Source: Nocardioides kribbensis (lineage in GTDB: Bacteria; Actinomycetota; Actinomycetes; Propionibacteriales; Nocardioidaceae). From it: a stretch of DNA of 64,000 nt. Each line of letters starts with the position of its first letter. Position 1 is the first letter of the stretch. Below, one piece after another: positions 16,423 to 24,766 of the stretch. A program made the position numbers and the translations under genes. The DNA lies in assembly GCF_015070375.1 (NCBI RefSeq), contig NZ_JADCLL010000003.1:1-64000 (forward strand), in the 5' to 3' direction. Below the pieces are notes generated by a model. It searched no databases. It was not told the origin of the DNA and saw only the letters and a list, made by a program, of their open reading frames with translations.

Positions 16423-18029
16423 CGGGCCGGCGACGCGGTCGTCCGCAGCAGATGCCCGACGACCCCAGCTCGCTGCGCTCGCGCACGTTCGGCGCCTGGC
16501 CCCGCTCGGCGTGGCTGCTGGCCACCTCGCGCATGCTCGGCACCGACCTGGAGCTGGCCAGCCGCTCGGCCTTCGTGGAGAGGCTCAAGGGCCTCGGCCT
16601 GGCCGCCGACCTCAGCCGTGTCAGCCGCTGGGAGTCGGGCCAGCAGGCCGTGCCGACCAAGGTGGTGCTCGCCTACGAGGGGGCCCTCGGTCTGCCGTCG
16701 GGCTCGATCCTGGCGACCTCGCGCAGCCTGCTGCGCAACTCCGCCCCCACTCCCCCGCCGCCCGAGCGGGCGACCTACGGCGAGGAGGACAAGGGGCCCC
16801 AGCTCGTGCAGGGGCTCCTCGAGCGCGCCCTGGCCGGCGACGCCCTCTGCGGCGGCGAGTGGCTGCAGCTCACCGTGGAGTTGGCGCGCTTCGACTACTT
16901 CTTCCTCATGGCCGACTCCTGGCAGGTGCTCTGCGGCCGGCTGGTCAACGAGCTCTCGCGCACGATGGGCATCGACCACCTGCGCCGCTACGAGGCCTGC
17001 GTGACCCTCATCGGCCACGACATCGCGCGCCCCCACATGCTCCACGCCCTGGGCTCCTGGCTGACCCACCCCGACGTGCAGCTCGCCGCCCCGGCGGTCT
17101 CGCTGCTGCGCGAGATCCCCGACGCCCCGGCCGGCGAGCTCGTGCTGCGGCTGCTGCGCAGCGACAACGCCACCCTGCGCGAGGCCGCCATCGGCGTCGC
17201 CGCCGGCAAGGCCGCGCGGGGCCACTTCGACACCCTGGCGCTGCGCAAGCTGGAGAAGGTCGCGGCCCGGCGCCTCGACGCCCACGAGACCACCCGGGCC
17301 GCGGTCGACACCATCGACCTGGTCGCCCACCTGCCCGACGACGGCTTCGAACGCGTCATGCGCGGCCTGCGCGACCCGGCCAAGCGGCCCCGGCTCCAGC
17401 TGACCCGCGACAAGGGCCTGCTGCTGCCGGCCCAGCACATCAACGCACTGTGCCGCACCATCGCCGGTCAGGCCCAGGCGGTCACCCCCACCGCGCGACC
17501 GGCCGAGCCCGACGCGCTGCTGGAGAAGCTGGTCAAGGAGCTGCTCTTCCACGTGCACGGCGTGCGACGCCGCATGGCCGGGCGGGTGCTGGCGCTCAGC
17601 CCCTACGGCCCCGCGGTCGCCGACGCCTGCGTGCCCCTGGCCGGCGGGGTCAACGAGGTGCTCGCCGCCCGGGCCTGGGACTCCCTGCTCGTGCTCGGCC
17701 ACGGCAATCGTCGTGACGAGGTCGTGGCGCTGGCGGTCGGCGAGCCCCGCACCGGTCTCCAGGGCGAGGCGTTGGTCAGCGTCGGGCTCGGCCGGCGCCA
17801 CCTCGACGAGGACGAGGCCGAGAAGCTGCTCGCCGTGGCCCGGGAGACCCCCCACGCCGACGTCAGGGCCTCGGCGGTCTTCGCGCTCGGCATGGCCGGC
17901 CCCGGGCACATCGCCGACGCGGGCCGCGCCTCGGAGGAGTCGGCGCGCGCCGCGCGCTGGTGGGCGGCCACCGGCCCTGCGATCTACGACGCCGACAGCT
18001 CCCCGGGCCCCGCCGCGACCGCTCTCTGA
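16419..18029 (+). CDS. HTH (XRE-like) protein with HEAT-repeat C-terminal region
   Basis: The 536-residue product has an N-terminal helix-turn-helix-like region at about 50-95 (FVERLKGLG ... VSRWESGQQAVPT), which matches the XRE pattern of a recognition helix followed by WExG. A Pro-rich linker at about 107-116 leads into a long all-helical region with paired amphipathic helices typical of HEAT or ARM-type repeats (for example LLREIPDAPAGELVLRLLRS and ASAVFALGMAGPG). There is no signal peptide or membrane segment, so it is cytoplasmic. It is divergent from the Ig-like surface protein gene across a 337-bp spacer and is followed by a perfect hairpin at 18051-18083. Control of the adjacent surface-protein cluster is plausible from the arrangement but not shown. 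The HEAT region suggests protein-protein interaction. Confidence 0.75.
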   Translation: MTGRRRGRPQQMPDDPSSLRSRTFGAWPRSAWLLATSRMLGTDLELASRSAFVERLKGLGLAADLSRVSRWESGQQAVPTKVVLAYEGALGLPSGSILATSRSLLRNSAPTPPPPERATYGEEDKGPQLVQGLLERALAGDALCGGEWLQLTVELARFDYFFLMADSWQVLCGRLVNELSRTMGIDHLRRYEACVTLIGHDIARPHMLHALGSWLTHPDVQLAAPAVSLLREIPDAPAGELVLRLLRSDNATLREAAIGVAAGKAARGHFDTLALRKLEKVAARRLDAHETTRAAVDTIDLVAHLPDDGFERVMRGLRDPAKRPRLQLTRDKGLLLPAQHINALCRTIAGQAQAVTPTARPAEPDALLEKLVKELLFHVHGVRRRMAGRVLALSPYGPAVADACVPLAGGVNEVLAARAWDSLLVLGHGNRRDEVVALAVGEPRTGLQGEALVSVGLGRRHLDEDEAEKLLAVARETPHADVRASAVFALGMAGPGHIADAGRASEESARAARWWAATGPAIYDADSSPGPAATAL

Positions 18030-18050
18030 GCCCCTCGGGAGATCGGTGGG

Positions 18051-18083
18051 GCACGAGTCGGCCTCGTCCGGACCGACTCGTGC
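18051..18083 (+). terminator. Terminator hairpin after the HTH/HEAT gene
   Basis: GCACGAGTCGG (18051-18061) is perfectly complementary to CCGACTCGTGC (18073-18083) across an 11-nt loop, 21 bp past the stop codon at 18029. The rest of the spacer up to 18295 shows no feature I can support. Confidence 0.65.
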
Positions 18084-18295
18084 GACCGCGATCACCCCTG
18101 CGGGTGGAACGACCACCCGGACGTGGTGAGTTCACTCGCGACAGGTGCAAGACAACAGGCCGCGAGCCCTGGGGGGAACCGCCCGTCGGGGTGGGGCCGG
18201 CCGGTGACGCGCCACCGGGGCCCGCGGCCGGGGCGACCGACCAGCGGCACGGCGCCCGCCGCCCGCCGTGCGACCCCGCGGGGGATGATCAGCGC

Positions 18296-19834
18296 GTGAG
18301 CGCCACTCCTCCCGGACCCGTCCCCGGACCCACCGGCCCGAGCCTGCCCGTGCCCGACGGCCTGGTCGAGGCCTTCTGGGCCTACGAGCGGGCCCTGATG
18401 GCCGACGACGTCGAGACCCTCGACCGGCTCGTCGCGCGCGCCTCCACCACGCTGCGCGGCGACGCCGCCGGGCTGCTGGTGGGCCACGACCAGGTCAGCG
18501 CCTTCCGCCGGTCGCACGGCCCATCACCGCGGCGACGGATCGTGCAGACCCACGTGCAGGTCACCGACCCCGACCACGCCCTGGTCGTCGCCGTCACCGA
18601 GCTCGAGCGCGGCGGCCGCGGTCAGCAGACCCAGCTGTGGGCCCGCGGCGTCGATGGCTGGGTCGTCACCGCCGCCCACGTCTCGACGCCCGCCCCCGCC
18701 CTCGACAGCCGCATCTGGCGCGTGGTCGGCGACCCCCTCGTGCCCGGCGCCGCCGGCGGCCCGCTGGCCGGGGAGAGCCTCGCGGTCAAGGACCTCTACG
18801 CCGTGGCCGGCCAGGTCGTCGGCGCCGGCAACCCCGCCTGGGAGGCCGCCGCCCCCGTCGAGCGCGGCGACGCCCGCGTCGTCGACCTGCTCGTCGAGGC
18901 CGGCGCCTCGGTGCGCGGCATCGCCCGCACCGACGAGTTCGCCTACTCCCTGGCCGGCACCAACCACCACTTCGGCAGCCCGCCCAACCCGCGGGCGCCG
19001 TACCGCGTGTCGGGGGGATCCTCCTCCGGCTCGGCCTCCGCGGTCTCCCTGGGTCACGCCACCATCGGTCTCGGCACCGACACCGGCGGCTCGATCCGCG
19101 TGCCGGCGGCCTACCAGGGCCTCTACGGCATCCGCACGACGCACGCCGCCATCGCCACCCACGGGCTGCTCGCGCTCGCGCCGAGCTTCGACACCGTCGG
19201 GTGGATGACCCGCGACGCCGACCTGCTCGCCCTCGTCGGCGAGGTGCTGCTGCCCGACTCCCCCGGCGGCTCGAGCGACCTCGTCGTGGTGCCCGAGCTT
19301 CTGGGACTGGCCACGCCGCCGGTGCGCGCCGCGGTGGAGGGCTGGATCGGCGACCAGGGGCTGGTCGTGCGGGAGAGCTGGCCGCTCGGGGAGCTCGACG
19401 CCTGGCGTCGCGCCTTCTCCACCTGGCAGGCCTGGGAGGCCTGGCAGGTGCGCGGGGCGTGGCTGGCCGAGCGGCTCGACACCCTCGGGCCCGACGTGCG
19501 CGGCCGCTTCGCCGCCGCCTCGGCGGTCTCGCGCGCGGAGGCCGACGCAGCCCAGGCGGTCGTCGCCGGCGCCCGCGCCCGGGTGCGCGAGCTCGTCGGC
19601 GACCGGGTGCTCGTGCTGCCCTCCGCGCCCTCGGTCGCCCCGCTGATCGGCGAGGACCTCGGCCGCGTGCGCGAGGCCACCCTCGCCCTCACCTGCCTGG
19701 CCGGGCTCGGTGGCCTGCCCGCCGTGTCGCTGCCGGTCACCACCAGCGACGGGCTGCCCGCGGGCGTGTGCCTGGTCGCCGGCCCGGGTCGCGACCGCGA
19801 CCTGCTCGCGCTGGCCGCCAGCCTCGCGGGCTGA
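18296..19834 (+). CDS. AtzH-like domain fused to an amidase-signature hydrolase
   Basis: GTG 18296-18298 is chosen because the conserved N-terminal domain begins about 20 residues later and GGGGGA lies upstream. Of 512 residues, about 20-135 resemble the small NTF2-like AtzH/DUF3225 domain (EAFWAYERALMADDVETLD). Residues about 140-510 are an amidase-signature enzyme: catalytic Lys165 (AVKDLYAV), the Gly/Ser-rich loop at 239-249 with the cis-Ser, and the nucleophile Ser266 (TDTGGSIRVP). Amidases of this family hydrolyse carboxamides such as allophanate, aryl-amides or amino-acid amides. Pairing with AtzH recalls the allophanate/cyanuric acid pathway, but the GatA-like core lacks a recognisable allophanate-specific C-terminal domain, so the substrate is open. 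It is a stand-alone gene, convergent with the YoaK-like gene. Confidence 0.85.
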   Translation: MSATPPGPVPGPTGPSLPVPDGLVEAFWAYERALMADDVETLDRLVARASTTLRGDAAGLLVGHDQVSAFRRSHGPSPRRRIVQTHVQVTDPDHALVVAVTELERGGRGQQTQLWARGVDGWVVTAAHVSTPAPALDSRIWRVVGDPLVPGAAGGPLAGESLAVKDLYAVAGQVVGAGNPAWEAAAPVERGDARVVDLLVEAGASVRGIARTDEFAYSLAGTNHHFGSPPNPRAPYRVSGGSSSGSASAVSLGHATIGLGTDTGGSIRVPAAYQGLYGIRTTHAAIATHGLLALAPSFDTVGWMTRDADLLALVGEVLLPDSPGGSSDLVVVPELLGLATPPVRAAVEGWIGDQGLVVRESWPLGELDAWRRAFSTWQAWEAWQVRGAWLAERLDTLGPDVRGRFAAASAVSRAEADAAQAVVAGARARVRELVGDRVLVLPSAPSVAPLIGEDLGRVREATLALTCLAGLGGLPAVSLPVTTSDGLPAGVCLVAGPGRDRDLLALAASLAG

Positions 19835-19861
19835 CGCAGAGCGCGACGGGGTCACAGCGGC

Positions 19862-20011
19862 CCGGGTCGCCGTAGCCGGGTCGCCGTAGCCGGGCCGCCG
19901 CAGCCGGACGGGCACTGTCGGCGTACGCGGCGGCAGCGGCCGGACGACAGCCCGTAATCGCGCGGCGCCCGCCCACCCGCGGTCGTCGGTGGCGGCACAG
20001 TGCCCGTCCGG
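19862..20011. repeat. 14-bp tandem repeats and a 15-bp inverted repeat between convergent genes
   Basis: Three 14-bp units (CCGGGTCGCCGTAG twice, then a two-mismatch copy) run from 19862 to 19903. They are followed at once by CCGGACGGGCACTGT (19904-19918), whose exact reverse complement lies at 19997-20011, directly against the stop codon of the YoaK-like gene. The arms enclose 78 bp. The segment may act as a bidirectional transcription barrier for the two convergent genes. Confidence 0.6.
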
Positions 20012-20734
20012 TTACGCCAGGGTCGAGGGAGCCACCCGGGCGGCCAGCCGGGCGTGGACCGCTCCGAGCAGGGTCGCCAGGGCGACCAGACCCCCGGCGA
20101 CCACGAGCCCGGCGCCGAGGTGCCAGCGCAGCAGGGCCGCCCCGGCGGCGGCGCCGAGCAGGATCAGCGCGACCGCGAGCACGCGGCGCCCGGAGCCGCC
20201 GCCCTTGCCGCTGCCGAGCACGGAGTCGGCGGCGAGGCCGGTGATGGTCGAGGTGACCACGACGGTGGTGACGTCCTTGACCGCGATGAAGCGCGCGGTG
20301 GCGGCCTGCACGCCCATCGCCGCCCCGAGCGCGGCGGTGACCGGCAGCGCGACGGCCTCGGCGGGGGTCTCGCCCGGGGTCTCGCCGAGCGCGAGCAGCA
20401 GCACCCCGAGGCCCACGCAGACGACGGCCACCGCGGTGAAGAGCAGCGTTGTGCGCCGGGTCCAGGCGCCGCCGGCGCGGCGCAGCACCCGCCCGCCGAG
20501 CGCCGCGCCGGCCATGAAGCCCACCAGCGCCACCACGGGCCCGAGCACCGGGAGGTCGTCGGCGCCGACGATCGCCATGCCGAGGATGACGACGTTGCCG
20601 GTCATGTTGCCGGTGAAGACGCGGTCGAGGCCGAGGTAGCCCACGGCGTCGACGATGCCGGTGGTGAAGGTCAGCACGAGCATGAGCACCAGGTGCATGC
20701 GCTCGTGCGACACGGCGGCGAGGCGGGAGGTCAC
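20012..20734 (-). CDS. YoaK/DUF1275-family integral membrane protein
   Basis: The 240-residue protein starts at GTG 20732-20734 with GAGG upstream. It has about six hydrophobic segments. The first carries the family motif region (TGIVDAVGYLGL...FTGNMTGNVV), which is diagnostic of the YoaK/DUF1275 membrane family; the second half repeats a related VTSTITGLAADS element, suggesting an internal duplication. Members are predicted inner-membrane proteins of unknown biochemical function. The gene is convergent with the amidase gene, and a REP-like cluster separates it from the upstream SGNH hydrolase gene on the same strand. Confidence 0.85.
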   Translation of the reverse strand: MTSRLAAVSHERMHLVLMLVLTFTTGIVDAVGYLGLDRVFTGNMTGNVVILGMAIVGADDLPVLGPVVALVGFMAGAALGGRVLRRAGGAWTRRTTLLFTAVAVVCVGLGVLLLALGETPGETPAEAVALPVTAALGAAMGVQAATARFIAVKDVTTVVVTSTITGLAADSVLGSGKGGGSGRRVLAVALILLGAAAGAALLRWHLGAGLVVAGGLVALATLLGAVHARLAARVAPSTLA

Positions 20735-20778
20735 CGGGTCATCCTCGCCGGGCGTGCGGGTGGGGGTGGGTGGCCGGG

Positions 20779-20990
20779 TCGTTTCGAGACGCTCGCTGGC
20801 GTGGTCCCTGAGGAGCGAGCGCAGCGAGCGTCTCGAAGGGCTCGCTCCTCAACTCCGTGGCGGTCGGGTGGTTTCGAGACGCTCGCTGGCGCTCGCTCCT
20901 CAACCACCGTGGCGGTTGCGCTCGCTGGCGCTCGCTCCTCAACCACCGTCGGAGTTGCGCTCGCTGGCGCTCGCTCCTCGACCACCCGAG
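20779..20990. repeat. REP-like palindromic element cluster 1
   Basis: At least four related units share the core GCTCGCTGGCGCTCGCTCC followed by TCAACCACC or a variant: about 20779-20857 (rearranged, with an inverted internal copy), 20868-20911, 20912-20951 and 20953-20987. Full units begin with GTTTCGAGAC. The same element recurs at 24767-25051. Such extragenic elements are dispersed in many high-GC actinobacterial genomes (general knowledge). They lie between two minus-strand genes and may act as terminators or mRNA stabilisers. Confidence 0.8.
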
Positions 20991-20996
20991 GGTGGG

Positions 20997-22058
20997 TCAG
21001 GAGCAGGAGTAGCACTCGGTGTCGCGCAGGTACTGCAGCAGCACGGCGGCCTGGGCGCGGGCACCGGCGGCGTTGGGGTGGGCGGGCACGCCGACGGCGG
21101 GGTCGTTGACCGAGGGGCCGTAGGTCTCGGCCCAGCGGGTGACGGGGTCCTGGCACAGGTCGTGGCCGCCGGTGTGGCTGAAGGTGTCGACGAACTCCGC
21201 TCCCCCTCGTCGCGCGGCCCGCTCGACCATGCGGTTGAGCTGGCGGAACTTCGCGGCGATGTAGGCCATGTCCTCGTCGCTGGCCGGCACGGTCGGGTAG
21301 CAGCCGTGGTCGGGGATGACGTGCATGTAGTCGAGCACCAGCACACGGGCGCGCGGGGCGAGCCGGTGCACGGCGCGGAAGGCCCGCACGAGCTTGATCT
21401 CCGAGGCGCGGATCTGCTCGGCCAGCTGGTCGGTGCCGCCAGCGGTGTACTTGGCCTTGCAGCCACCGAAGGGCAGGCCCGCGCCGGAGTCGGTGAGGGG
21501 GTTGTCGACCGGCAGCACGCCGAGGCAGTCGAGGCCCGCCGAGGCGATGCCGGCGTCGTTGCCGCCGATGCCGATGGTCACCAGCTCGGTGCGGCGGGTG
21601 AGCCGGTCGAACTGCGGCGGGTTGGTGCCGCCCAGCGGCAGCCCGGTCTGCGGACGGCGGAAGTCGCGGGTGGTCGCCGAGCCACAGGAGGCGTCGCGGA
21701 AGCGGTCGGCGCCGAGGGCCTCGGCCACGATCTTGGGGTAGTTGTGGTGCGACTGCGCGCAGTCGACCGGCACGTGCGTGGTGTCGGGCACCCCGTCGCG
21801 ATTGACGAGCACCACGTCGGCGGTCCAGGAGTCGCCGAGGGCGACGTACTCGGTCAGCGACGGCAGCCGGCGCCGGTCGGGGGCCTGCGTCGCAGGGGCC
21901 CGGGTCTGTGTCGGCGGTGCGGTCGTGGTCGCCGTGTCGGTCGGCGCGGCCTGGGCGTCGGGCCCGGCCAGGGGCGTCACGCCCGGGGTGAGCAGGGCCG
22001 CGGCGAGCGCGAGCGCGGCGAGGGGGGCGGCGGGCACGAGTCGGCGCGAGGACCTCAT
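20997..22058 (-). CDS. Secreted SGNH/GDSL hydrolase (SEST-like esterase/lipase)
   Basis: The 353-residue product has a signal peptide (about 1-37) and a Thr/Pro/Ala-rich linker to residue 65. The catalytic domain shows all SGNH blocks: GDS with Ser77 (YVALGDSWTA), Gly126, Asn167 (IGIGGNDAG) and His327 (AHPNAAG). The residue three before His327 is Val324 rather than the usual Asp, as occurs in SEST-like esterases that work with a Ser-His dyad. Seven or more cysteines suggest disulfides after export. Likely action is hydrolysis of ester bonds in lipids or acylated sugars outside the cell. It is on the same strand as the TetR gene (68-bp gap), so the two could be co-transcribed. Confidence 0.87.
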   Translation of the reverse strand: MRSSRRLVPAAPLAALALAAALLTPGVTPLAGPDAQAAPTDTATTTAPPTQTRAPATQAPDRRRLPSLTEYVALGDSWTADVVLVNRDGVPDTTHVPVDCAQSHHNYPKIVAEALGADRFRDASCGSATTRDFRRPQTGLPLGGTNPPQFDRLTRRTELVTIGIGGNDAGIASAGLDCLGVLPVDNPLTDSGAGLPFGGCKAKYTAGGTDQLAEQIRASEIKLVRAFRAVHRLAPRARVLVLDYMHVIPDHGCYPTVPASDEDMAYIAAKFRQLNRMVERAARRGGAEFVDTFSHTGGHDLCQDPVTRWAETYGPSVNDPAVGVPAHPNAAGARAQAAVLLQYLRDTECYSCS

Positions 22059-22126
22059 GCGGAGACCAACGTCACACTCCCACCGAGGTCACGCCCCGGA
22101 CCCGACGTCGTCCGGCGGCGGCGACC

Positions 22127-22696
22127 TCAGGCCGTACGCCGCTCCCGCGGGCCCGCGAGCTCCTGCGCGGCGCGGGCCAGGTCGTCGACGCCGGCGGCCA
22201 GCCACTCGGGCCGGTCGGTGGCGAGGTCGAGGTGGAAGCCCGACAGCGAGGCCTCGACCAGCGTGACCACGCGGCGCACCTTGCGGGGCGGGGCGCCGCA
22301 GCGCACGAAGTAGGTGCGCAGCGCGGCCGCCCACAGCTCGTTGGCCGCGCGGGCCTCGGAGAGGTAGGGCTCGTCGCCGATCAGGCCGGTGGCCGCGGCC
22401 TGGCAGTAGGCGGTGAGGCAGCCGTGCATCGGCTCCTCCTGGTAGGTCTCCCAGAGCCGGTTGACCCCCGAGCGCACCGTGCGGGCGGCCGGGAGCGCCT
22501 CGACGATCTCGATGGCGCGCTCGGTGACGCGCGTGATGACCGCCGAGACCAGGCCGTCGCGGCTCTCGAAGTGGTAGATCAGCATGCGGTCGCTCGTGCC
22601 GATCGCCGCGGCCACCGGGCGCAGCGTCAGCCCGGTCAGACCGTGCTCGAGCACGTGGTCGGTGACCTGGTCGAGCAGCTGGGCGCGTCGGGACAT
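22127..22696 (-). CDS. TetR-family transcriptional regulator
   Basis: ATG 22694-22696 (MSRRAQLLDQV) gives 189 residues, usual for the family. The N-terminal 45 residues hold the TetR helix-turn-helix (GLTGLTLRPVAAAIGTSDRMLIYHF). The C-terminal ligand-binding region is helical with Cys/His residues (MHGCLTAYCQAA). The start codon lies inside the left arm of a 47-bp nested palindrome (22690-22736), strong sequence support for autoregulation. The longer frame upstream would run through that palindrome and is rejected. Natural targets could include the SGNH hydrolase gene 68 bp downstream or the collagen-like protein gene 68 bp upstream. Confidence 0.85.
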   Translation of the reverse strand: MSRRAQLLDQVTDHVLEHGLTGLTLRPVAAAIGTSDRMLIYHFESRDGLVSAVITRVTERAIEIVEALPAARTVRSGVNRLWETYQEEPMHGCLTAYCQAAATGLIGDEPYLSEARAANELWAAALRTYFVRCGAPPRKVRRVVTLVEASLSGFHLDLATDRPEWLAAGVDDLARAAQELAGPRERRTA

Positions 22697-22736
22697 CCCT
22701 CGAGTGTAGCGATCGCTACGGATCGAGGGATGTCCC
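22690..22736. promoter_or_regulatory. Nested palindromic operator at the TetR start
   Basis: The outer arms GGGACATCCCTCGA (22690-22703) and TCGAGGGATGTCCC (22723-22736) are perfect 14-bp inverted repeats. Between them lies a second perfect 14-bp palindrome, GTAGCGATCGCTAC (22706-22719). The TetR start codon (22694-22696) is in the left arm, so occupancy would block its own transcription or initiation. The inner palindrome has the size and symmetry of a TetR-dimer site. Confidence 0.7.
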
Positions 22737-22763
22737 GGCACCCGGGACGCTGCTCGCCGCGGG

Positions 22764-23564
22764 TCAGGAGGTCGACACGGAGGCGCAGATCGCCGTGGAG
22801 GTCAGGGCGAACGGGTCCGACGAGACCGCCTGGACGCGCCAGACCTTGGCGCCGGGTCCGAACGACGCCGCCTGGTTCTGCGTCACCAGGATGTCCTGGA
22901 CCGGCTGGCTCCCACCCGGCGCCAGCACGTAGCCACCACCGAGCGGAACCTTGGCCCCGGGGCAGACCGCGTTCGCCGCCGCCGTGAACACCGCACCCGC
23001 CGGCGTCGCCGTGACCGTGGTGGAGGCGGAGCTGTCGTCGTAGCCCGACACGCCGGCCGGGCCCTGGATGCCCTGGGGCCCGGTCTGCCCCTGGGGCCCG
23101 GTCGCGCCCTGGGGCCCGGTCCCGCCCTGGATGCCCTGGAGGCCGGTCTCGCCCTGGACGCCCTGCTCGCCCTGGGGTCCGCGCTCACCCGTGGCGCCGG
23201 TCAGGCCGCGCTCGCCCTGGGGGCCGGTCGCACCGGTCTCGCCGCGCGGGCCCTGGGCGCCGGTCTCACCCTGCTCACCCTGCTCGCCCTGCGGTCCCAC
23301 GAGCAGCGCGCCGTCGGCGAAGTCGGCGGCCTGGAGCGTGCCGTCCTGGATGTCGACCGACTTCACGCCGTTGTCGCGCAGGTCGACGCTGCGCACCCGG
23401 TTGTCGATGATGTCGACGCTGCGCACCATGCCCTGCACCGCGGCGTGGGCGGTGCCGGAGCCGATGAGCACCGCCAGGCACAGCCCGGAGGTGACGTTGG
23501 CGAAGGTGAGTCGCGAGCCGATCGCACGGGCGGAGGGGCGGGAGGGGCGGGAGGGGAGGCGCAT
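22764..23564 (-). CDS. Secreted collagen-like (Gly-X-Y) repeat protein
   Basis: ATG 23562-23564 with AAAGG upstream gives 266 residues. A signal-peptide-like segment (about 15-41, ending HAA) is followed by three decapeptide-like repeats (VRSVDIIDNR, VRSVDLRDNG, VKSVDIQDGT). Then come 28 uninterrupted Gly-X-Y triplets at about 90-173, rich in GPQ, GEQ and GAT. The C-terminal 90 residues are a globular, probably beta-rich domain with two cysteines (VCPGAKVPLGGGYVL, AICASVS). Bacterial collagen-like proteins form triple-helical surface or extracellular fibres; the C-terminal module may trimerise. Without hydroxyproline, Gln/Glu/Thr in X/Y positions supply stability. It lies upstream of the TetR gene on the same strand. 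Confidence 0.87.
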   Translation of the reverse strand: MRLPSRPSRPSARAIGSRLTFANVTSGLCLAVLIGSGTAHAAVQGMVRSVDIIDNRVRSVDLRDNGVKSVDIQDGTLQAADFADGALLVGPQGEQGEQGETGAQGPRGETGATGPQGERGLTGATGERGPQGEQGVQGETGLQGIQGGTGPQGATGPQGQTGPQGIQGPAGVSGYDDSSASTTVTATPAGAVFTAAANAVCPGAKVPLGGGYVLAPGGSQPVQDILVTQNQAASFGPGAKVWRVQAVSSDPFALTSTAICASVSTS

Positions 23565-23728
23565 GGTGGTGCCTTTCGGACGAAGCGCCCGCGAGCGCGG
23601 GCGGGTCGGGTGATCGCCCACACCCTGCGGAAGGACGGCCGGAGCCGACCGGGACTCGCGCGGCTCTTTACCGTCCCACCGCAGTCTTTACCGGCGCGAC
23701 TAGACCAGTCGACGCCCGCCGGCCGGCA

Positions 23729-24736
23729 TCACCGCAGCGCCGCGCGCTGGGCCGCGACGACGGCGTCCATGGCGGGCCGCGCGGAGCGGGCGAGGTGGGG
23801 GAAGCCCAGAAAGCCGTGCGGCATGCGGTGGAAGTCCTCGACGCGGGCGGGGACACCGGCGGCGGCGAGCGCCTCGGCGTACCGCACACCCGAGTCGTGC
23901 AGCGGGTCGAGCCCGGCCACCACGACCAGCGCCGGGGGCAGGCCGGCGAGGTCGGGCGCCAGCAGCGGGGAGAGCCGCCAGTCGGAGGCGTCGACCGCGG
24001 TAGGGCCGGGCTCGGGCAGGTAGTGGCCCAGGAAGACCTCGAGGTCCTCGAGGCTGACCACGACGCCGTGGTCGTTGGCGGTGAAGGAGTCGTGCTCGCG
24101 CAGGGCCTCGGTGAGGTCGGTGGCGGGGTAGAGCAGCGTCTGGTGGCGCAGCCGCGGACCGCCGCGGTCGCGGGCGAGCAGCGCGACCACCGCCGCGAGG
24201 TTGCCGCCGGCCGACTCCCCCATCACCGCTACCCGCTCGGGGTCGGCGCCGAGCTCCGCGGCGTGCTCGACCGCCCACAGCAGGGCGCCGAGGCAGTCGT
24301 CGAGCGCCGCCGGGAACCGGTGGGTCGGGGCGAGCCGGTAGTCGACCGAGACCACCACCGCGCCCACCTCACGGCACACCACGCTGGAGGCCCAGTCGCC
24401 CTGCCGCGCGCTGCCCAGCACGAAGCCGCCGCCGTGGAAGGCCAGCACCAGCGGGCGCCCCGCGGCCGGCGGCGGCCCGGGCGGGGTGTAGACGCGCAGC
24501 GGCACCTCGCCGTAGGCGGCGGGGTAGGCCGTCGTCCGCACGACCACGCCAGGCTGCACCCGCCCCAGCACCACGCCGAGGGCTCGGCCGACGGGCCCGC
24601 GGTCGGGCAGGGCGAGGGCCTGCACCCGCTCGAGGCGGGCGGGGTCCATGCGCGCCACCGAGAACGACGGGCTGGCGCGCATCACCGCGTCGACCAGGCG
24701 GATGCCCGGGGTGAGTCGCGGGCGAGGGGTGGGCAC
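23729..24736 (-). CDS. HSL-family alpha/beta-hydrolase (carboxylesterase)
   Basis: The 335-residue protein shows the hormone-sensitive-lipase (family IV) signature: oxyanion motif HGGG at 101-104, nucleophile Ser175 in GESAGG, Asp277 (GLDPLHD) and His307 (RMPHGF). It has no signal peptide, so it is cytoplasmic and probably hydrolyses short- to medium-chain acyl esters. A second cluster of REP-like elements lies directly upstream (24767-25051), and the collagen-like gene is 164 bp downstream on the same strand. The start at 24736 gives a standard family length. Confidence 0.88.
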   Translation of the reverse strand: MPTPRPRLTPGIRLVDAVMRASPSFSVARMDPARLERVQALALPDRGPVGRALGVVLGRVQPGVVVRTTAYPAAYGEVPLRVYTPPGPPPAAGRPLVLAFHGGGFVLGSARQGDWASSVVCREVGAVVVSVDYRLAPTHRFPAALDDCLGALLWAVEHAAELGADPERVAVMGESAGGNLAAVVALLARDRGGPRLRHQTLLYPATDLTEALREHDSFTANDHGVVVSLEDLEVFLGHYLPEPGPTAVDASDWRLSPLLAPDLAGLPPALVVVAGLDPLHDSGVRYAEALAAAGVPARVEDFHRMPHGFLGFPHLARSARPAMDAVVAAQRAALR

Positions 24737-24766
24737 GCAGGGATCGTAGGTCGGCGGGGTGGTGGT

